Positions 24,635 through 34,810 are shown, counted from the first letter of the stretch. The stretch: 64,000 nucleotides of DNA from Pseudaminobacter soli (ex Zhang et al. 2022) (GCF_014595955.1 NZ_JABVCF010000017.1:1-64000); one strand, 5' to 3'. Notes: generated by a model not told the origin, from the sequence alone. Numbers and translations: made by a program.

Positions 24635-24658
24635 AGCCGGTTCATTGAACCGGCTTTT
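24635..24658 (+). terminator. Hairpin followed by T run
   Basis: AGCCGGTTC at 24635-24643 pairs perfectly with GAACCGGCT at 24647-24655 across an ATT loop and is followed by TTTT. This is a good intrinsic terminator shape. It lies just outside the right end of the ISKra4-like element and before the plasmid-backbone genes. Confidence 0.6.
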
Positions 24659-24828
24659 CCGTCCGGCGTGCCGCTTACGAGCGGCAGGCCGCAAGGGAAG
24701 CTGCGCCGCGGCGGATGCCGCGCCCTTGCCCCCTTTGCTCTTCGCGCTGATCGCGGCGTGTTCCGCGAAGTGTGCGGAAGAGATAAACTAAAAGAAAGGT
24801 CGGCCGGAAGGCGGCCGGGAGAAAAGAG

Positions 24829-25728
24829 ATGGAAAAGGCGGACATCGAAGAGCTGCGAAGCAGGGTAGGGTGTGCGGCCGTGCTGGAGACGGGCGGTTTC
24901 GCGATCGATTTGAAGGAAAGCACGCGCAAGGCGGTGAAGTACCGCCGTGGCGACGACATCATCATCGTCATCCACGATGGCAAAGGCTGGTTTGACCCGC
25001 TCTCCGACTCAAAGGGCGATGTCTATTCGCTCGTTCAGCATCTGGACGGCTGCGATTTTCTCGAAGCTTTTGTGCAGATCGCTTCCCTTGTCGGTTTCGA
25101 GCCGTGCGAACCCGCATGGAAACGACAACCGCGCGAGACGGAACCTGACCAGTCGATACCGGATCGTTGGGCGGCGCGGCGCAAGCCATGGTCCGGATCG
25201 GCGACCTGGCGATATCTGTGCGACGAGCGGCACATTCCCGAACAGGTCATTCGGTCAGCCATTGTGCAGAACCTTATACGGGAAGGGCCGCGCGGCAGCA
25301 TGTGGGCAGCTCATCAGGGTGACGGCGGCATAGTCACCGGCTGGGAGGAACGCGGCCCCGAATGGCGCGGCTTTGCCTCCGGCGGCAGCAAGATGTTGTT
25401 CCGGTTCGGCTTCACGGGTGCGGTTCGCATCTGTGTGACCGAGTCCGCCATCGATGCCATGAGCCTTGCAGCGATCGAGAAGATCCGGCGCGATACGCTT
25501 TATGTGAGCACTGGGGGCGGCTGGTCGCCGGCCACCGATGGCGCCATCCGCCTGTTGGGGGAACGGCCTGACGCGCGCCTTGTCGCGGCGACTGATGCGA
25601 ACACGCAGGGCGAAGCATTCGTGTCGCGGCTACGTGAGCTTGCCGGTGAGCTGTCCTCTGACTTCGAACGTCTGAAGCCGCTCGCGGAAGACTGGAATGC
25701 GATGCTGAAGGACGCGGCAACCGCCTGA
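24829..25728 (+). CDS. DUF3991 and Toprim domain protein
   Basis: 299 residues, a family common on rhizobial plasmids. Residues 1-110 are the DUF3991-type N-terminus (IEELRSRVGCAAVLE, then GKGWFDPLSDSKGDVYSLVQHL). Residues about 190-290 are a Toprim domain with the Glu motif VTESAIDAMS, and ATDANTQGE in place of the usual DxD. Toprim proteins act in primases, topoisomerases and nucleases. This one may prime or protect incoming plasmid DNA. A GGGAGAAAAGAG ribosome site precedes the start. It leads the backbone cassette. Confidence 0.85.
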   Translation: MEKADIEELRSRVGCAAVLETGGFAIDLKESTRKAVKYRRGDDIIIVIHDGKGWFDPLSDSKGDVYSLVQHLDGCDFLEAFVQIASLVGFEPCEPAWKRQPRETEPDQSIPDRWAARRKPWSGSATWRYLCDERHIPEQVIRSAIVQNLIREGPRGSMWAAHQGDGGIVTGWEERGPEWRGFASGGSKMLFRFGFTGAVRICVTESAIDAMSLAAIEKIRRDTLYVSTGGGWSPATDGAIRLLGERPDARLVAATDANTQGEAFVSRLRELAGELSSDFERLKPLAEDWNAMLKDAATA

Positions 25729-25753
25729 CCGAGCAGAATGCGATCTCCTGCGC

Positions 25754-26345
25754 TCACGGTGCGCGATCGAGGATCGCGAGCCCGGCCTTTGCCATCGTCG
25801 TCTCGATCCGCAATGGCGCCAAGTCGTGACTCGGCCTCCCGCTTCAGAGCTTCGACATCGGCCCCCTTCTGGAATGTAGATCTGCAGGACGATCTCGCCC
25901 GTGCGTTCGCCCGCGTAGGTTCCCTGCAGGCCAGGGAATTTGCCGCGAAACCATTCCAGATTGTTGCTGTGGAGCTTCTGGAACCCTTCCCTCATATGCA
26001 TCTGGCCAGCGACGAACTCGACGGTCAGCGGCTCCCCGCATACAGTCATTCTCTGGTTCTCGACAGGCTCGTCGCCTGTCAGCCGCAGGACCAATCTGCT
26101 TTCCTCTGATTCCGCCTGCTTCCAGAACAGTCCGGCCAGCCGAGGGGCATAGGTCTCGCGCAGTTGGCGCACGATTACGTCGGCGCCATTCTGTATCCGC
26201 AATAGTTTCGCTTTCTCCGGTGTGTCCGCGCCGTGAACCGGCGTTGAGTAAATCAGGAGTGGATTCAGCCTGTCCGGGGATTCCGCTTCCTCGACCATGG
26301 GTACGCGCCGATAGCGACAAGGACGAAGACGAGCGCGCGTTTCAT
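25754..26345 (-). pseudogene. Frameshifted exported protein gene, unknown
   Basis: A signal-like start (MKRALVFVLVAIGAY at 26345) is followed by frame changes. One frame carries AKLLRIQNGADVIVRQLRETYAPRLAGLFWKQ and EWFRGKFPGLQGTYAGER, a second continues ADVEALKREAESRLG, and a third ends LRIETTMAKAGLAILDRAP at TGA 25754. The pieces fit one protein of about 195 residues. I do not recognise the family. It lies opposite in strand to the neighbouring backbone genes. Confidence 0.6.
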
Positions 26346-26589
26346 CGGCGGATATGAGCCCGGCCATGCAGCCGAATTGGGAGAAAGAAGAGGGGAAGGA
26401 AATGAATGAAAACCCGGCTGCCGCATGCCCGCCGGCCGCGTCAAGTGTGAAGCTTCGCCCGGCTTCGCCGGCACTTGACCCGCCCGGACGGAGAGGCGGC
26501 CGCTGGGGAGGGGTCAGGAAGGACTGAAGATGATGGTGATCCCCAGGATGCGCCGCGCTCCAGTCCGACGAGGCTGAAGGAGCCCGCCA

Positions 26590-27195
26590 ATGAACCCCGT
26601 TTCACCGATCCGTAAAGTCTACCAGGGCATTGCCGACCACCGGCAGATGTTTCGCATGTTCGACCGTCATGCCCAGCGTCCAAACCGTTTCGAGGACGCC
26701 GAGGGCAGCCTCTATAGCGGCGAATGGTTCGAGCTTGCCGAGACCGAGCATGACTACATGTTCAACATCCTGCCGCCGCTCTTCATGAACGGCGAGATGT
26801 TTGCCATGCGCGAATTCCTCACACGCAGCATCACCAGCGTCTTTTTCACGCTGAAGATCGATGACCGGTTGCGGTTCTTCCACGGCTATTGCGACCTTGC
26901 CAGCAAGGGCTCGCCCGCGCACATGCGCGCCGCGATCGTCGAGCGGGAAAGCCGGCCCGTCCGCGCGATGACGCGTGAAGAGCGTATCGAGCATATCTGG
27001 AGTTCGACTCACGACGAGTATCGCGGCTATGCCGATTGGCGTTTTCCGCGCGCGCAGCGAGGCCGGCGGACAGTCCTGTTTTTCGGTCCCGACCGAAGCC
27101 GTGACGTCAAGCTGCTCGACCAGCTCACGAACGCAGAGATCGCGGCCAAGCTGCCGGTCCACCTCAGCCATCTTCCTCTGGCCGTTGCAGCGTGA
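26590..27195 (+). CDS. DUF1419 family protein
   Basis: 201 residues. The start IRKVYQGIADHRQMFRMFDRH and the EWFELAETEHDYMFNILPPLFM block match the DUF1419 family known from rhizobial plasmids. Later segments (FFTLKIDDRLRFFHGYCDLAS) are also typical. No catalytic motif or membrane segment is seen, and the protein is probably cytoplasmic. Function is unknown. It is followed 10 bases later by the DUF3085-like gene. Confidence 0.8.
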   Translation: MNPVSPIRKVYQGIADHRQMFRMFDRHAQRPNRFEDAEGSLYSGEWFELAETEHDYMFNILPPLFMNGEMFAMREFLTRSITSVFFTLKIDDRLRFFHGYCDLASKGSPAHMRAAIVERESRPVRAMTREERIEHIWSSTHDEYRGYADWRFPRAQRGRRTVLFFGPDRSRDVKLLDQLTNAEIAAKLPVHLSHLPLAVAA

Positions 27196-27205
27196 GGGGG
27201 CGACG

Positions 27206-27604
27206 ATGTTCACGTTTCCCACTGTTGCCGTTCGCAAGGTCATCGAACGCGGAAAGGCAGATGCCGCCATCAACGGCGGGTTCCGCAATCCCTATTACGG
27301 CATGAAGCCCGCCGAGGGCGAGATTCCTGGGCACTGGCTCGTTGGAGATCAGGGCGTCTACATCATGTCGAACGGAAAACTCCCCGATGGTGAGCGGCCG
27401 CTCGTCGTTTATTCCGAGGAGTGCCATCCGGTCGGCAATCCCGACTGGTTTCACTACAAGCACCGCCATTTCGGTTGCGATGACGGCATCGAATTCATCG
27501 ACGCCGAGCAACTAATCCCGATGTTCGATCGGAACCTGCGCTGCACGCATCTCAATGTGCAGCTCACCGTGGCGCATGTCTCGCTATCCCTGATCGCCCG
27601 CTAA
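27206..27604 (+). CDS. DUF3085-like protein
   Basis: 132 residues from the ATG at 27206, chosen because it follows a GAGGGGGCGACG stretch and sits just after the DUF1419 stop; the open frame upstream is a shadow. FPTVAVRKVIERGKADAAI, PGHWLVGDQGVYIMSNGKL and VVYSEECHP are family-like. Function is unknown. Confidence 0.7.
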   Translation: MFTFPTVAVRKVIERGKADAAINGGFRNPYYGMKPAEGEIPGHWLVGDQGVYIMSNGKLPDGERPLVVYSEECHPVGNPDWFHYKHRHFGCDDGIEFIDAEQLIPMFDRNLRCTHLNVQLTVAHVSLSLIAR

Positions 27605-27687
27605 CCCCCTCAAATCCAGTAGCATTTTCACGTGGCCGACACCGTCGCCCGCGTGACTGCGCTCGCCTGTCACCAAGGAGATTTATC

Positions 27688-30600
27688 ATGTCGCATGACA
27701 ACCCCTTCACCATCGATCTTTTCGGCAACACGGCCCTTTCGTCCGGTCTCGGTCTCAGCGTGACGGCCTTTGCCGGCAACTTCGAACCTGACGACGATCC
27801 GGAACCACCGTCCCCGGCGCCGGCGATGCCGATCGCAGCCATCGCGCGGGCGCCTTCCAAGCTCTGCCGGGAGCGGGGTTCGAACTTCTATCTCGCCGAT
27901 AGTCGGGGTCTCGCGCGCGGCTGGAAGGAACGCGCCCGGGACAATATCGCTGCGATCCGGCTTGCCGCCGCGATCGAGGCGGAAGAGCGTCCGGCCACCG
28001 CCGAAGAGCAGGAGCAACTAATCCGCTTCACCGGCTTCGGTGCGTCCGATCTTGCCAACGGCGTCTTCCGCCGGCCCGGCGAAATCGACTTCCGCAAGGG
28101 CTGGGACGAGATCGGCTCCGATCTGGAAGATGCGGTCGGCGAAAGCGACTATGCTTCGCTTGCCCGCTGCACCCAATATGCCCATTTCACGCCTGAATTC
28201 ATCATCCGGGCAATCTGGTCTGGCCTCAAGCGGATGGGTTGGCGCGGCGGGCGTGTGCTGGAGCCTGGGTTTGGCACGGGGCTGTTTCCGGCGTTGTTGC
28301 CGGAACCGCTGCGCGATGTGTCCCACTTCACCGGCGTAGAATTCGATCCTGTCACGGCACGCATTGCCACGCTGTTGCAACCGCGGGCGCGGATCGTCAT
28401 CGGGGATTTCGCCCGCACCGAACTGCCGACGAGCTTTGATCTCGCCATCGGCAATCCGCCCTTCTCCGACCGCACCGTCCGTTCCGACCGGGCCTATCGT
28501 TCGCTCAGCCTGCGCCTGCACGACTACTTCATCGCGAGATCGATCGATCTGTTGAAGCCGGGGGCGCTGGCGGCCTTCGTCACCAGTTCCGGCACTTTTG
28601 ATAAGGCCGATGTCTCCGCACGCGAGCACATTGCGAAAACCGCGGACCTGATCGCCGCCATCCGCCTGCCCGAAGGGAGCTTCCGCGCCGATGCGGGCAC
28701 CGACGTCGTGGTGGACATCCTGTTTTTCCGGAAGAGGAAGGTCGCGGAGCCTGAAGGCGATCTGTCCTGGCTCGACACCGAAGAGGTGCGGCCGGCGACC
28801 GACGATGAGGGCGCGATCCGCGTCAATCGCTGGTTCGCTCGGCATCCGGACTTCGTGCTTGGTACGCATGCGCTGACCTCCGGTTCCTTCGGCGAGACCT
28901 ACACATGCCTGCCTCGCGAAGGCGAAGATCTCGATGCCGCATTGTCCGCCGCCGTCAATCTCCTTCCGGAAGGCCGCTACGACGGCGAACCGGCAGAGAT
29001 CGATTTCGACCTGGATGAGGCCGACGATCAGACCGTCGTCGATCTGCCCAATGGCCGGCATGTGCGCGAAGGCAGTTTCTTCCTCGACAACGCCCGCGGC
29101 CTCATGCAGGTGATTGACGGCGAGCCGGTCCCGGTGAAGGTGCGCAAGGGCCGCGGCACCGACGGCATCCCCGAAAAGCATGCCCGCATCATCCGCAAGC
29201 TGATCCCGGTCCGCGATGCTGTGCGGGAAGTACTCAAGGCGCAGGGACTGGACCAGCCCTGGAAGGACCTTCAGGTCCGGTTACGCATAGCGTGGTCAAG
29301 CTTCGTTCGCGACTTCGGACCAATCAACCACACCATTGTCTCAATCAGCGAGGACCCGGAGACCGGCGAGACGCGCGAAAGCCATCGGCGTCCCAACCTT
29401 CAGCCCTTCCTCGACGATCCCGACTGCTGGCTGGTCGCCTCGATCGAGGACTACGACCTCGAAAACGACACGGCCAGGCCCGGGCCGATCTTCACCGAGC
29501 GCGTGATCTCTCCGCCGGCACCGCCGGTGATTTCCAGCGCAGCCGACGTGCTCGCCGTGGTTCTCAATGAACGCGGCCGTGTCGATCTCGATCATATCGC
29601 CGAGTTGCTGCACCGCGACCCGGCCGACGTCGTCGCCGAGCTTGGCAGCGCCATCTTCCGCGATCCCGCCGACGGCTCCTGGCAGATGGCCGACGCCTAC
29701 CTGTCCGGCCATGTCCGTGACAAGCTGAAGGTCGCGGAAGCCGCTGCCCTTCTCGATCCGGTCTATGAGCGCAACGTCACCGCCCTGCAGGGCGTGCAGC
29801 GGGTCGACCTTCGCCCCTCTGACATCACCGCGCGTCTCGGCGCGCCGTGGATTCCCGCCCTCGACGTCGTCGCCTTCGTCAAGGAGACGATGGAAACTGA
29901 TATCAGGATCCATCACATGCCGGAACTGGCGTCATGGACCGTCGAGGCCCGCCAGCTTGGCTATCTCGCCGTCGGCACCTCCGAATGGGGGACCGGACGC
30001 CGGCATGCCGGCGAGTTGCTGGCTGATGCGCTCAACAGCCGCGTGCCGCAGATCTTCGATACGATCAAGGAGGAGATGAGCGAACGCCGCGTGCTCAATG
30101 TCGTCGATACCGAGGCAGCCAAGGAGAAGCTCCACAAGATCAAGGAGGCCTTCCAGCGCTGGATCTGGTCCGACCCGGACCGCACCGACCGGCTCGCCCG
30201 GGTCTATAATGACAAGTTGAACAATATCGCGCCACGAGCGTTCGACGGGTCCCATCTGAAGCTTCCAAGCGCCTCGGGCGCCTTCGTTCTTTATGGGCAC
30301 CAGATGCGTGGAATCTGGCGCATCATTTCGGCCGGCTCGACCTATCTTGCCCACGCCGTCGGCGCCGGTAAGACGATGACGATGGCAGCCGCGATCATGG
30401 AGCAGCGGCGTCTCGGCCTGATCGCCAAGGCCATGCTCACTGTCCCCGGCCATTGCCTGGCGCAGGTGGCGCGCGAGTTTCTGGCGCTTTATCCCACCGC
30501 GCGCATTCTGGTCGCTGATGAAACCAACTTCACTTTAGCCAAGCGTGCGCGCTTCCTGTCGCGGGCCGCAACCGCGACATGGGACGCAATCATCATCACG

Positions 30601-32778
30601 CATTCCGCGTTCAAGTTCATCGGCGTTCCTTCTGCCTTCGAGCAGCAGATGATCCACGATGAGCTCGAGCTTTTCGAAACCCTCCTCATCAAGGTCGAAA
30701 GCGACGACCGCGTCTCGCGTAAACGGCTCGAGCGGCTGAAGGAGGGCTTGCAGGAACGGCTCGAAGCACTCTCCACCCGCAAGGACGATCTTTTGACTAT
30801 CGCCGAGATCGGCGTCGACCAGATCATCGTCGACGAGGCGCAAGAATTTCGGAAGCTGTCATTCGCGACGAATATCTCGACGCTGAAGGGCGTCGATCCG
30901 AACGGTTCACAGAGGGCATGGGATCTCTACGTCAAATCCCGCTTCATCGAGACGAAGAACCCGGGTAGGGCGCTCGTGCTCGCCTCCGGCACGCCGATCA
31001 CCAATACGCTCGGCGAAATGTTCACCGTACAGCGCCTCATGGATCATGCGGCGTTGATGCAGCGCGGCCTGCACGAGTTCGACGCCTGGGCGTCGACCTT
31101 CGGCGACACGACGACCGAGCTGGAGCTTCAGCCGTCCGGCAAATACAAGCCCGTTTCCAGGTTTGCCTGCTTCGTCAACGTCCCCGAGCTGATCGCGATG
31201 TTCCGTTCCTTTGCGGACGTCGTGATGCCGGACGACCTGCGCCAATTCGTGAAGGTGCCGGCAATCTCCACCGGCAAGCGCCAGATCGTCACATCGAAGC
31301 CGACACAGGCCTTCAAACACTACCAGATGGTCCTGGCTGCGCGCATTGCCGAGATCGAGAAGCGCGACCGGCCGCCAGAACTTGGCGATGACATCCTGCT
31401 CTCCGTGATCACCGATGGTCGCCATGCCGCGATCGACCTCCGCCTCGTCGACCCCGACAATGACAATGAGGCGGACAACAAGCTCAACAACCTCATCTCG
31501 AATGCCTTCAATATCTGGAAGGCGACCGCAAACAACGACTATATCCGCCATGACGGCACGCCGTTCGAACTGGCGGGCGCCGCACAGATGATCTTCAGCG
31601 ATCTCGGCACGATCAGCGTCGAGAAGAGCAGGGGCTTTTCCGCCTATCGCTGGATCCGTGACGAGCTCATCCGCATGGGCGTGCCAGCCAGTGAGATTGC
31701 TTTCATGCAAGACTATAAAAAGTCGGAGGCCAAGCAGCGGCTTTTCGGCGACGTGCGCGCGGGCAAAGTCCGCTTCCTGATCGGAAGTTCCGAAACGATG
31801 GGCACCGGCGTCAATGCGCAACTGCGGCTGAAGGCGCTCCACCATCTGGACGTACCCTGGCTGCCGTCGCAGATCGAGCAGCGCGAGGGTCGCATCGTGC
31901 GTCAGGGAAACCAGCACGACCAGATCGATATCTTCGCCTACGCCACCGAAGGATCGCTCGACGCGACCATGTGGCAGAACAACGAACGCAAAGCCCGCTT
32001 CATCGCCGCAGCGCTCTCCGGCGATACCTCCGTCCGGCGTCTTGAAGATCTCGGTGAGGGGCAGGCAAACCAGTTCGCCATGGCCAAGGCTATCGCATCC
32101 GGCGACCAACGCTTGATGCAGAAGGCGGGGCTCGAAGCCGATGTCGCCCGGCTGGAGCGCCTGCGTGCCGCCCATATCGACGATCAACACGCCGTCCGCC
32201 GGCAGTTTCGCGACGCCGAGCGCGATATCGAGCTATGCACACGGCGGGTTGCCGAGATCGGCCGGGATATCGAGCTTCTTGTTCCGACCGCCGGCGAGGC
32301 ATTCTCCATGACGGTGGCCGGCAAATTCTACACTGAGCGCAAGGAGGCAGGCCGCGCGCTCATGAAGGAGATCCTGACCCTGGTGCAGCTTCAGCAGGAA
32401 GGCGAGAGCATCGTCGCCTCCCTCGGCGGCTTCGACCTCGAATTCGACGGCCAGCGCTTCGGCAAAGAGGGCTACCGCTACACCACGGTGCTGATGCGCA
32501 CCGGCGCGGATTCCGAAGTCGAACTCGCGATGACGGTCACGCCACTCGGAGCAATTTCGCGCCTCGAGCACGCGCTCGACGATTTCGAGGGTGACCGCGA
32601 GCGCTATCGTCAGCGCCTTTCCGACGCTCGTCGCAGGCTCGCATCATACCAGTCCCGGGACAATGGTGCCGAGTTCGCCTTCGCCGGCGATCTGGTCGAA
32701 AAGCGACGGCAGCTTGGGGAGGTGGAGGCGGCCCTAGCAGCCGACATCGAACCAGCCAAGGAATCGCTCGCGGCATAG
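27688..32778 (+). CDS. Giant N6-adenine methylase and DEAD/SNF2-type helicase (DarB-like)
   Basis: 1,696 residues, with AAGGAG before the start. Residues about 170-340 form a class I methyltransferase: LEPGFGTGLFPALLPE (SAM site), and GNPPFSDRT (NPPF catalytic motif of N6-adenine methylases). Residues about 860-1450 form a superfamily 2 helicase: VGAGKTMTM (Walker A), VDEAQEFRK (motif II, DEAQ), SGTPITNTLGE (motif III), and the C-terminal lobe with GSSETMGTGVNAQ and QREGRIVRQGNQ (motif VI). A coiled-coil tail follows. The layout matches proteins common on rhizobial plasmids and phage P1 DarB, which protects incoming DNA from type I restriction. An anti-restriction role is inferred from that similarity. 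Confidence 0.88.
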   Translation: MSHDNPFTIDLFGNTALSSGLGLSVTAFAGNFEPDDDPEPPSPAPAMPIAAIARAPSKLCRERGSNFYLADSRGLARGWKERARDNIAAIRLAAAIEAEERPATAEEQEQLIRFTGFGASDLANGVFRRPGEIDFRKGWDEIGSDLEDAVGESDYASLARCTQYAHFTPEFIIRAIWSGLKRMGWRGGRVLEPGFGTGLFPALLPEPLRDVSHFTGVEFDPVTARIATLLQPRARIVIGDFARTELPTSFDLAIGNPPFSDRTVRSDRAYRSLSLRLHDYFIARSIDLLKPGALAAFVTSSGTFDKADVSAREHIAKTADLIAAIRLPEGSFRADAGTDVVVDILFFRKRKVAEPEGDLSWLDTEEVRPATDDEGAIRVNRWFARHPDFVLGTHALTSGSFGETYTCLPREGEDLDAALSAAVNLLPEGRYDGEPAEIDFDLDEADDQTVVDLPNGRHVREGSFFLDNARGLMQVIDGEPVPVKVRKGRGTDGIPEKHARIIRKLIPVRDAVREVLKAQGLDQPWKDLQVRLRIAWSSFVRDFGPINHTIVSISEDPETGETRESHRRPNLQPFLDDPDCWLVASIEDYDLENDTARPGPIFTERVISPPAPPVISSAADVLAVVLNERGRVDLDHIAELLHRDPADVVAELGSAIFRDPADGSWQMADAYLSGHVRDKLKVAEAAALLDPVYERNVTALQGVQRVDLRPSDITARLGAPWIPALDVVAFVKETMETDIRIHHMPELASWTVEARQLGYLAVGTSEWGTGRRHAGELLADALNSRVPQIFDTIKEEMSERRVLNVVDTEAAKEKLHKIKEAFQRWIWSDPDRTDRLARVYNDKLNNIAPRAFDGSHLKLPSASGAFVLYGHQMRGIWRIISAGSTYLAHAVGAGKTMTMAAAIMEQRRLGLIAKAMLTVPGHCLAQVAREFLALYPTARILVADETNFTLAKRARFLSRAATATWDAIIITHSAFKFIGVPSAFEQQMIHDELELFETLLIKVESDDRVSRKRLERLKEGLQERLEALSTRKDDLLTIAEIGVDQIIVDEAQEFRKLSFATNISTLKGVDPNGSQRAWDLYVKSRFIETKNPGRALVLASGTPITNTLGEMFTVQRLMDHAALMQRGLHEFDAWASTFGDTTTELELQPSGKYKPVSRFACFVNVPELIAMFRSFADVVMPDDLRQFVKVPAISTGKRQIVTSKPTQAFKHYQMVLAARIAEIEKRDRPPELGDDILLSVITDGRHAAIDLRLVDPDNDNEADNKLNNLISNAFNIWKATANNDYIRHDGTPFELAGAAQMIFSDLGTISVEKSRGFSAYRWIRDELIRMGVPASEIAFMQDYKKSEAKQRLFGDVRAGKVRFLIGSSETMGTGVNAQLRLKALHHLDVPWLPSQIEQREGRIVRQGNQHDQIDIFAYATEGSLDATMWQNNERKARFIAAALSGDTSVRRLEDLGEGQANQFAMAKAIASGDQRLMQKAGLEADVARLERLRAAHIDDQHAVRRQFRDAERDIELCTRRVAEIGRDIELLVPTAGEAFSMTVAGKFYTERKEAGRALMKEILTLVQLQQEGESIVASLGGFDLEFDGQRFGKEGYRYTTVLMRTGADSEVELAMTVTPLGAISRLEHALDDFEGDRERYRQRLSDARRRLASYQSRDNGAEFAFAGDLVEKRRQLGEVEAALAADIEPAKESLAA

Positions 32779-32839
32779 TTCGCTGTGAAGGAGAGGAGAA
32801 AGACGAAAAGATAAGGAGGAAAGAGGGAAAGAGGAAATC

Positions 32840-32864
32840 CGGTTCGCCGATCGGCCGAACCGGT
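32840..32864. repeat. Inverted repeat downstream of the methylase-helicase
   Basis: CCGGTTCG at 32840-32847 pairs with CGAACCGG at 32857-32864, and the loop contains the palindrome CCGATCGG. There is no T run, so it could be a protein-binding site or a transcript stabiliser rather than a terminator. It follows a purine-rich stretch. Confidence 0.4.
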
Positions 32865-33070
32865 GATGCATGCGCTCAACCGCGCCGCTCGCAATCCCGG
32901 CCGCGTCGTCCTTCGCAGGGCTGTTAGCCCCGCTTGTCCTGCCGGGCAGGGATGCTCGGCCGCAGTTGCACCGGTCCGCCAGCTCGGCGGGCCGGGGGGT
33001 GTCTTCGAGAAGAAGACGAGAAAGGACGCAGCGATTGGCTGTGTCCGGCAACCCCGTAAGGAGCATTTCT

Positions 33071-34810
33071 ATGGAACTGAAGTTTGTTGATCCGCGCGCG
33101 CTGAAGGGAAACCCCGACAAGGCGCGACGTTCAAAGTCCAGCCCGCAGGCTGACGCATTGCTGCTAGCGACCATCCGCGCCGTCGGTATCGTGCAGCCGC
33201 CTGTCGTCGCACCGGAATCCGATGGTGGCAACGGCTACGTCATCGATGCCGGCCATCGCCGCGTCAAGCAGGCCATCGCCGCAGGGCTTGAAGAGATCGC
33301 CGTGCTGGTGATCGAGCGAGCCGATGATGGCGGTGCGATGCGCTCGCTCGCAGAAACGCTGGCGCATGAACAGCTCAATCCCGTCGATCAGTGGCGGGCG
33401 ATTGAACGTCTGGTCGGGCTCGGTTGGACCGAGGAAGCGATCGCCGTCGCTCTGGCTCTGCCGGTTCGCCAGATACGCAAGCTGCGTCTGCTCGCCAATG
33501 TCCTGCCGGCAATGCTCGACCAGATGGCCAAGGGCGATATGCCCAATGAGAGCCAGCTGCGCACCATCGCAGCAGCGTCGCTCGACGAACAGAAGGAGGT
33601 CTGGAAGAAGCACAAGCCTTCGAAGGCCGACCCGCAGGTCTCCTGGTGGAGCGTAGCGCAGGGCCTGCAGAAGACCCGCATGTATGCCCGGGACGCCAGC
33701 TTCGGCGACGAACTCTCGCAGGCCTACGGCATTGCCTGGGTCGAGGATCTGTTCGCACCCGCCGACCAGGACAGCCGCTATACCACCGACGTCGAGGCAT
33801 TCCTTGGCGCGCAGCAGGAGTGGATGACGCAGCACCTCCCCAAGAAGGGGGTTATCACCGAGACCAACAATTGGGGCCAGCCCGAACTGCCAAAGAAGGC
33901 GGAACGCGTCTTTGGCAAGCCGGGCAAGTCCGACCATACGGCGCTCTACCTTGATCGCGAGGGGAAGGTGCAGACGGTGCATTTCCGCATGCCGGAGGCG
34001 AAGAAGCCCAAGAAAGGCGAGCAGACGGCCGGCGAGGGTGACGATACTGCGATCGTCGTGAAGACCCGCCCCGATGTCACCCGCAAGGGCATCGAGATGA
34101 TCGGTGATCTGCGCACCGATGCTCTGCATGAAGCGCTGTCTCGGGCACCGATCGAGGACGACACGCTGATGGCGCTGTTGGTCCTGGCGTTCGCCGGCCA
34201 GAACGTGACAGTGGCGTCCGGCACGCGCGACATCTCGTATTATGGGGCGGCCGGCCTTGGCGAACATGCCGCGCGCCTGTTCGATCAGGAGGGCAAGCTC
34301 GACTTCGACATGGATACGCTTCGGGTCGCCGTGCGCTCACTCCTGATCGACGTGCTGTCGTGCAGGGAAAACCGTTCGGACGGCGGCGTGGTCGCCCGTG
34401 TGGCTGGCGATGTGATCGGCGCGGACAGCTTCCTGCCGAACATGGGTACGGAGGACTTCCTCTCGTGCCTGTCGCGGCCGGCGCTGGAGGCGTCGTGCGC
34501 GGACACGTCGGTCCTTCCCCGGCAGAAGGTCAAGGACACCCGCGCGGCCCTGGTCGAGCACTTCAAGGAAGGTCGCTTCGTCCATCCGTCGGCGCTGTTC
34601 GGTCCCGATCAGACAAAGCTCGTTTCGTGGCTGAAGAAGAACGAACGAATCGAACAGCCTGAAGACGACGCCACGCCGGAAGCCCAGGACGAGCTCGACG
34701 GTGACGCGGCCGTCGACCCGGCGCTTGACTACGTCGATGAAGGTCCGGCTCCGCAGGACGAGGATCTCACCGACGAGCAGCGGGAGGCCTACAAGGTGGC
34801 TGCCGAGTAG
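33071..34810 (+). CDS. ParB/RepB/Spo0J N-terminal domain protein
   Basis: 579 residues from the ATG at 33071, chosen for the TAAGGAG ribosome site and the ParB-type start (MELKFVDPRALKGNPDKAR). The ParB nuclease-like domain has QPPVV, DAGHRRVKQA and ETLAHEQLNPVDQW. A helix-turn-helix region follows (WTEEAIAVALALPVRQIRKLRLL). The C-terminal 350 residues are unlike partition ParB and end in an acidic stretch. No parA is adjacent, so it may not be a partition protein. Such long ParB-like proteins are standard beside DarB-like genes on rhizobial plasmids. Confidence 0.85.
   Translation: MELKFVDPRALKGNPDKARRSKSSPQADALLLATIRAVGIVQPPVVAPESDGGNGYVIDAGHRRVKQAIAAGLEEIAVLVIERADDGGAMRSLAETLAHEQLNPVDQWRAIERLVGLGWTEEAIAVALALPVRQIRKLRLLANVLPAMLDQMAKGDMPNESQLRTIAAASLDEQKEVWKKHKPSKADPQVSWWSVAQGLQKTRMYARDASFGDELSQAYGIAWVEDLFAPADQDSRYTTDVEAFLGAQQEWMTQHLPKKGVITETNNWGQPELPKKAERVFGKPGKSDHTALYLDREGKVQTVHFRMPEAKKPKKGEQTAGEGDDTAIVVKTRPDVTRKGIEMIGDLRTDALHEALSRAPIEDDTLMALLVLAFAGQNVTVASGTRDISYYGAAGLGEHAARLFDQEGKLDFDMDTLRVAVRSLLIDVLSCRENRSDGGVVARVAGDVIGADSFLPNMGTEDFLSCLSRPALEASCADTSVLPRQKVKDTRAALVEHFKEGRFVHPSALFGPDQTKLVSWLKKNERIEQPEDDATPEAQDELDGDAAVDPALDYVDEGPAPQDEDLTDEQREAYKVAAE

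Noticed and set aside
28018-29181. 387-codon minus-strand open frame
   Set aside because: It is antisense to the methylase domain, is rich in the residues expected from shadow frames, and has no family match.
30907-32190. 427-codon minus-strand open frame
   Set aside because: It lies wholly inside the helicase gene on the other strand, has no ribosome site or domain, and is explained by the codon bias of high-GC coding sequence.
33071-34810. Plasmid partition locus (parAB)
   Set aside because: Only a ParB-like gene is present, with a long unrelated C-terminus and no parA or repABC genes nearby, so a partition role is not claimed.
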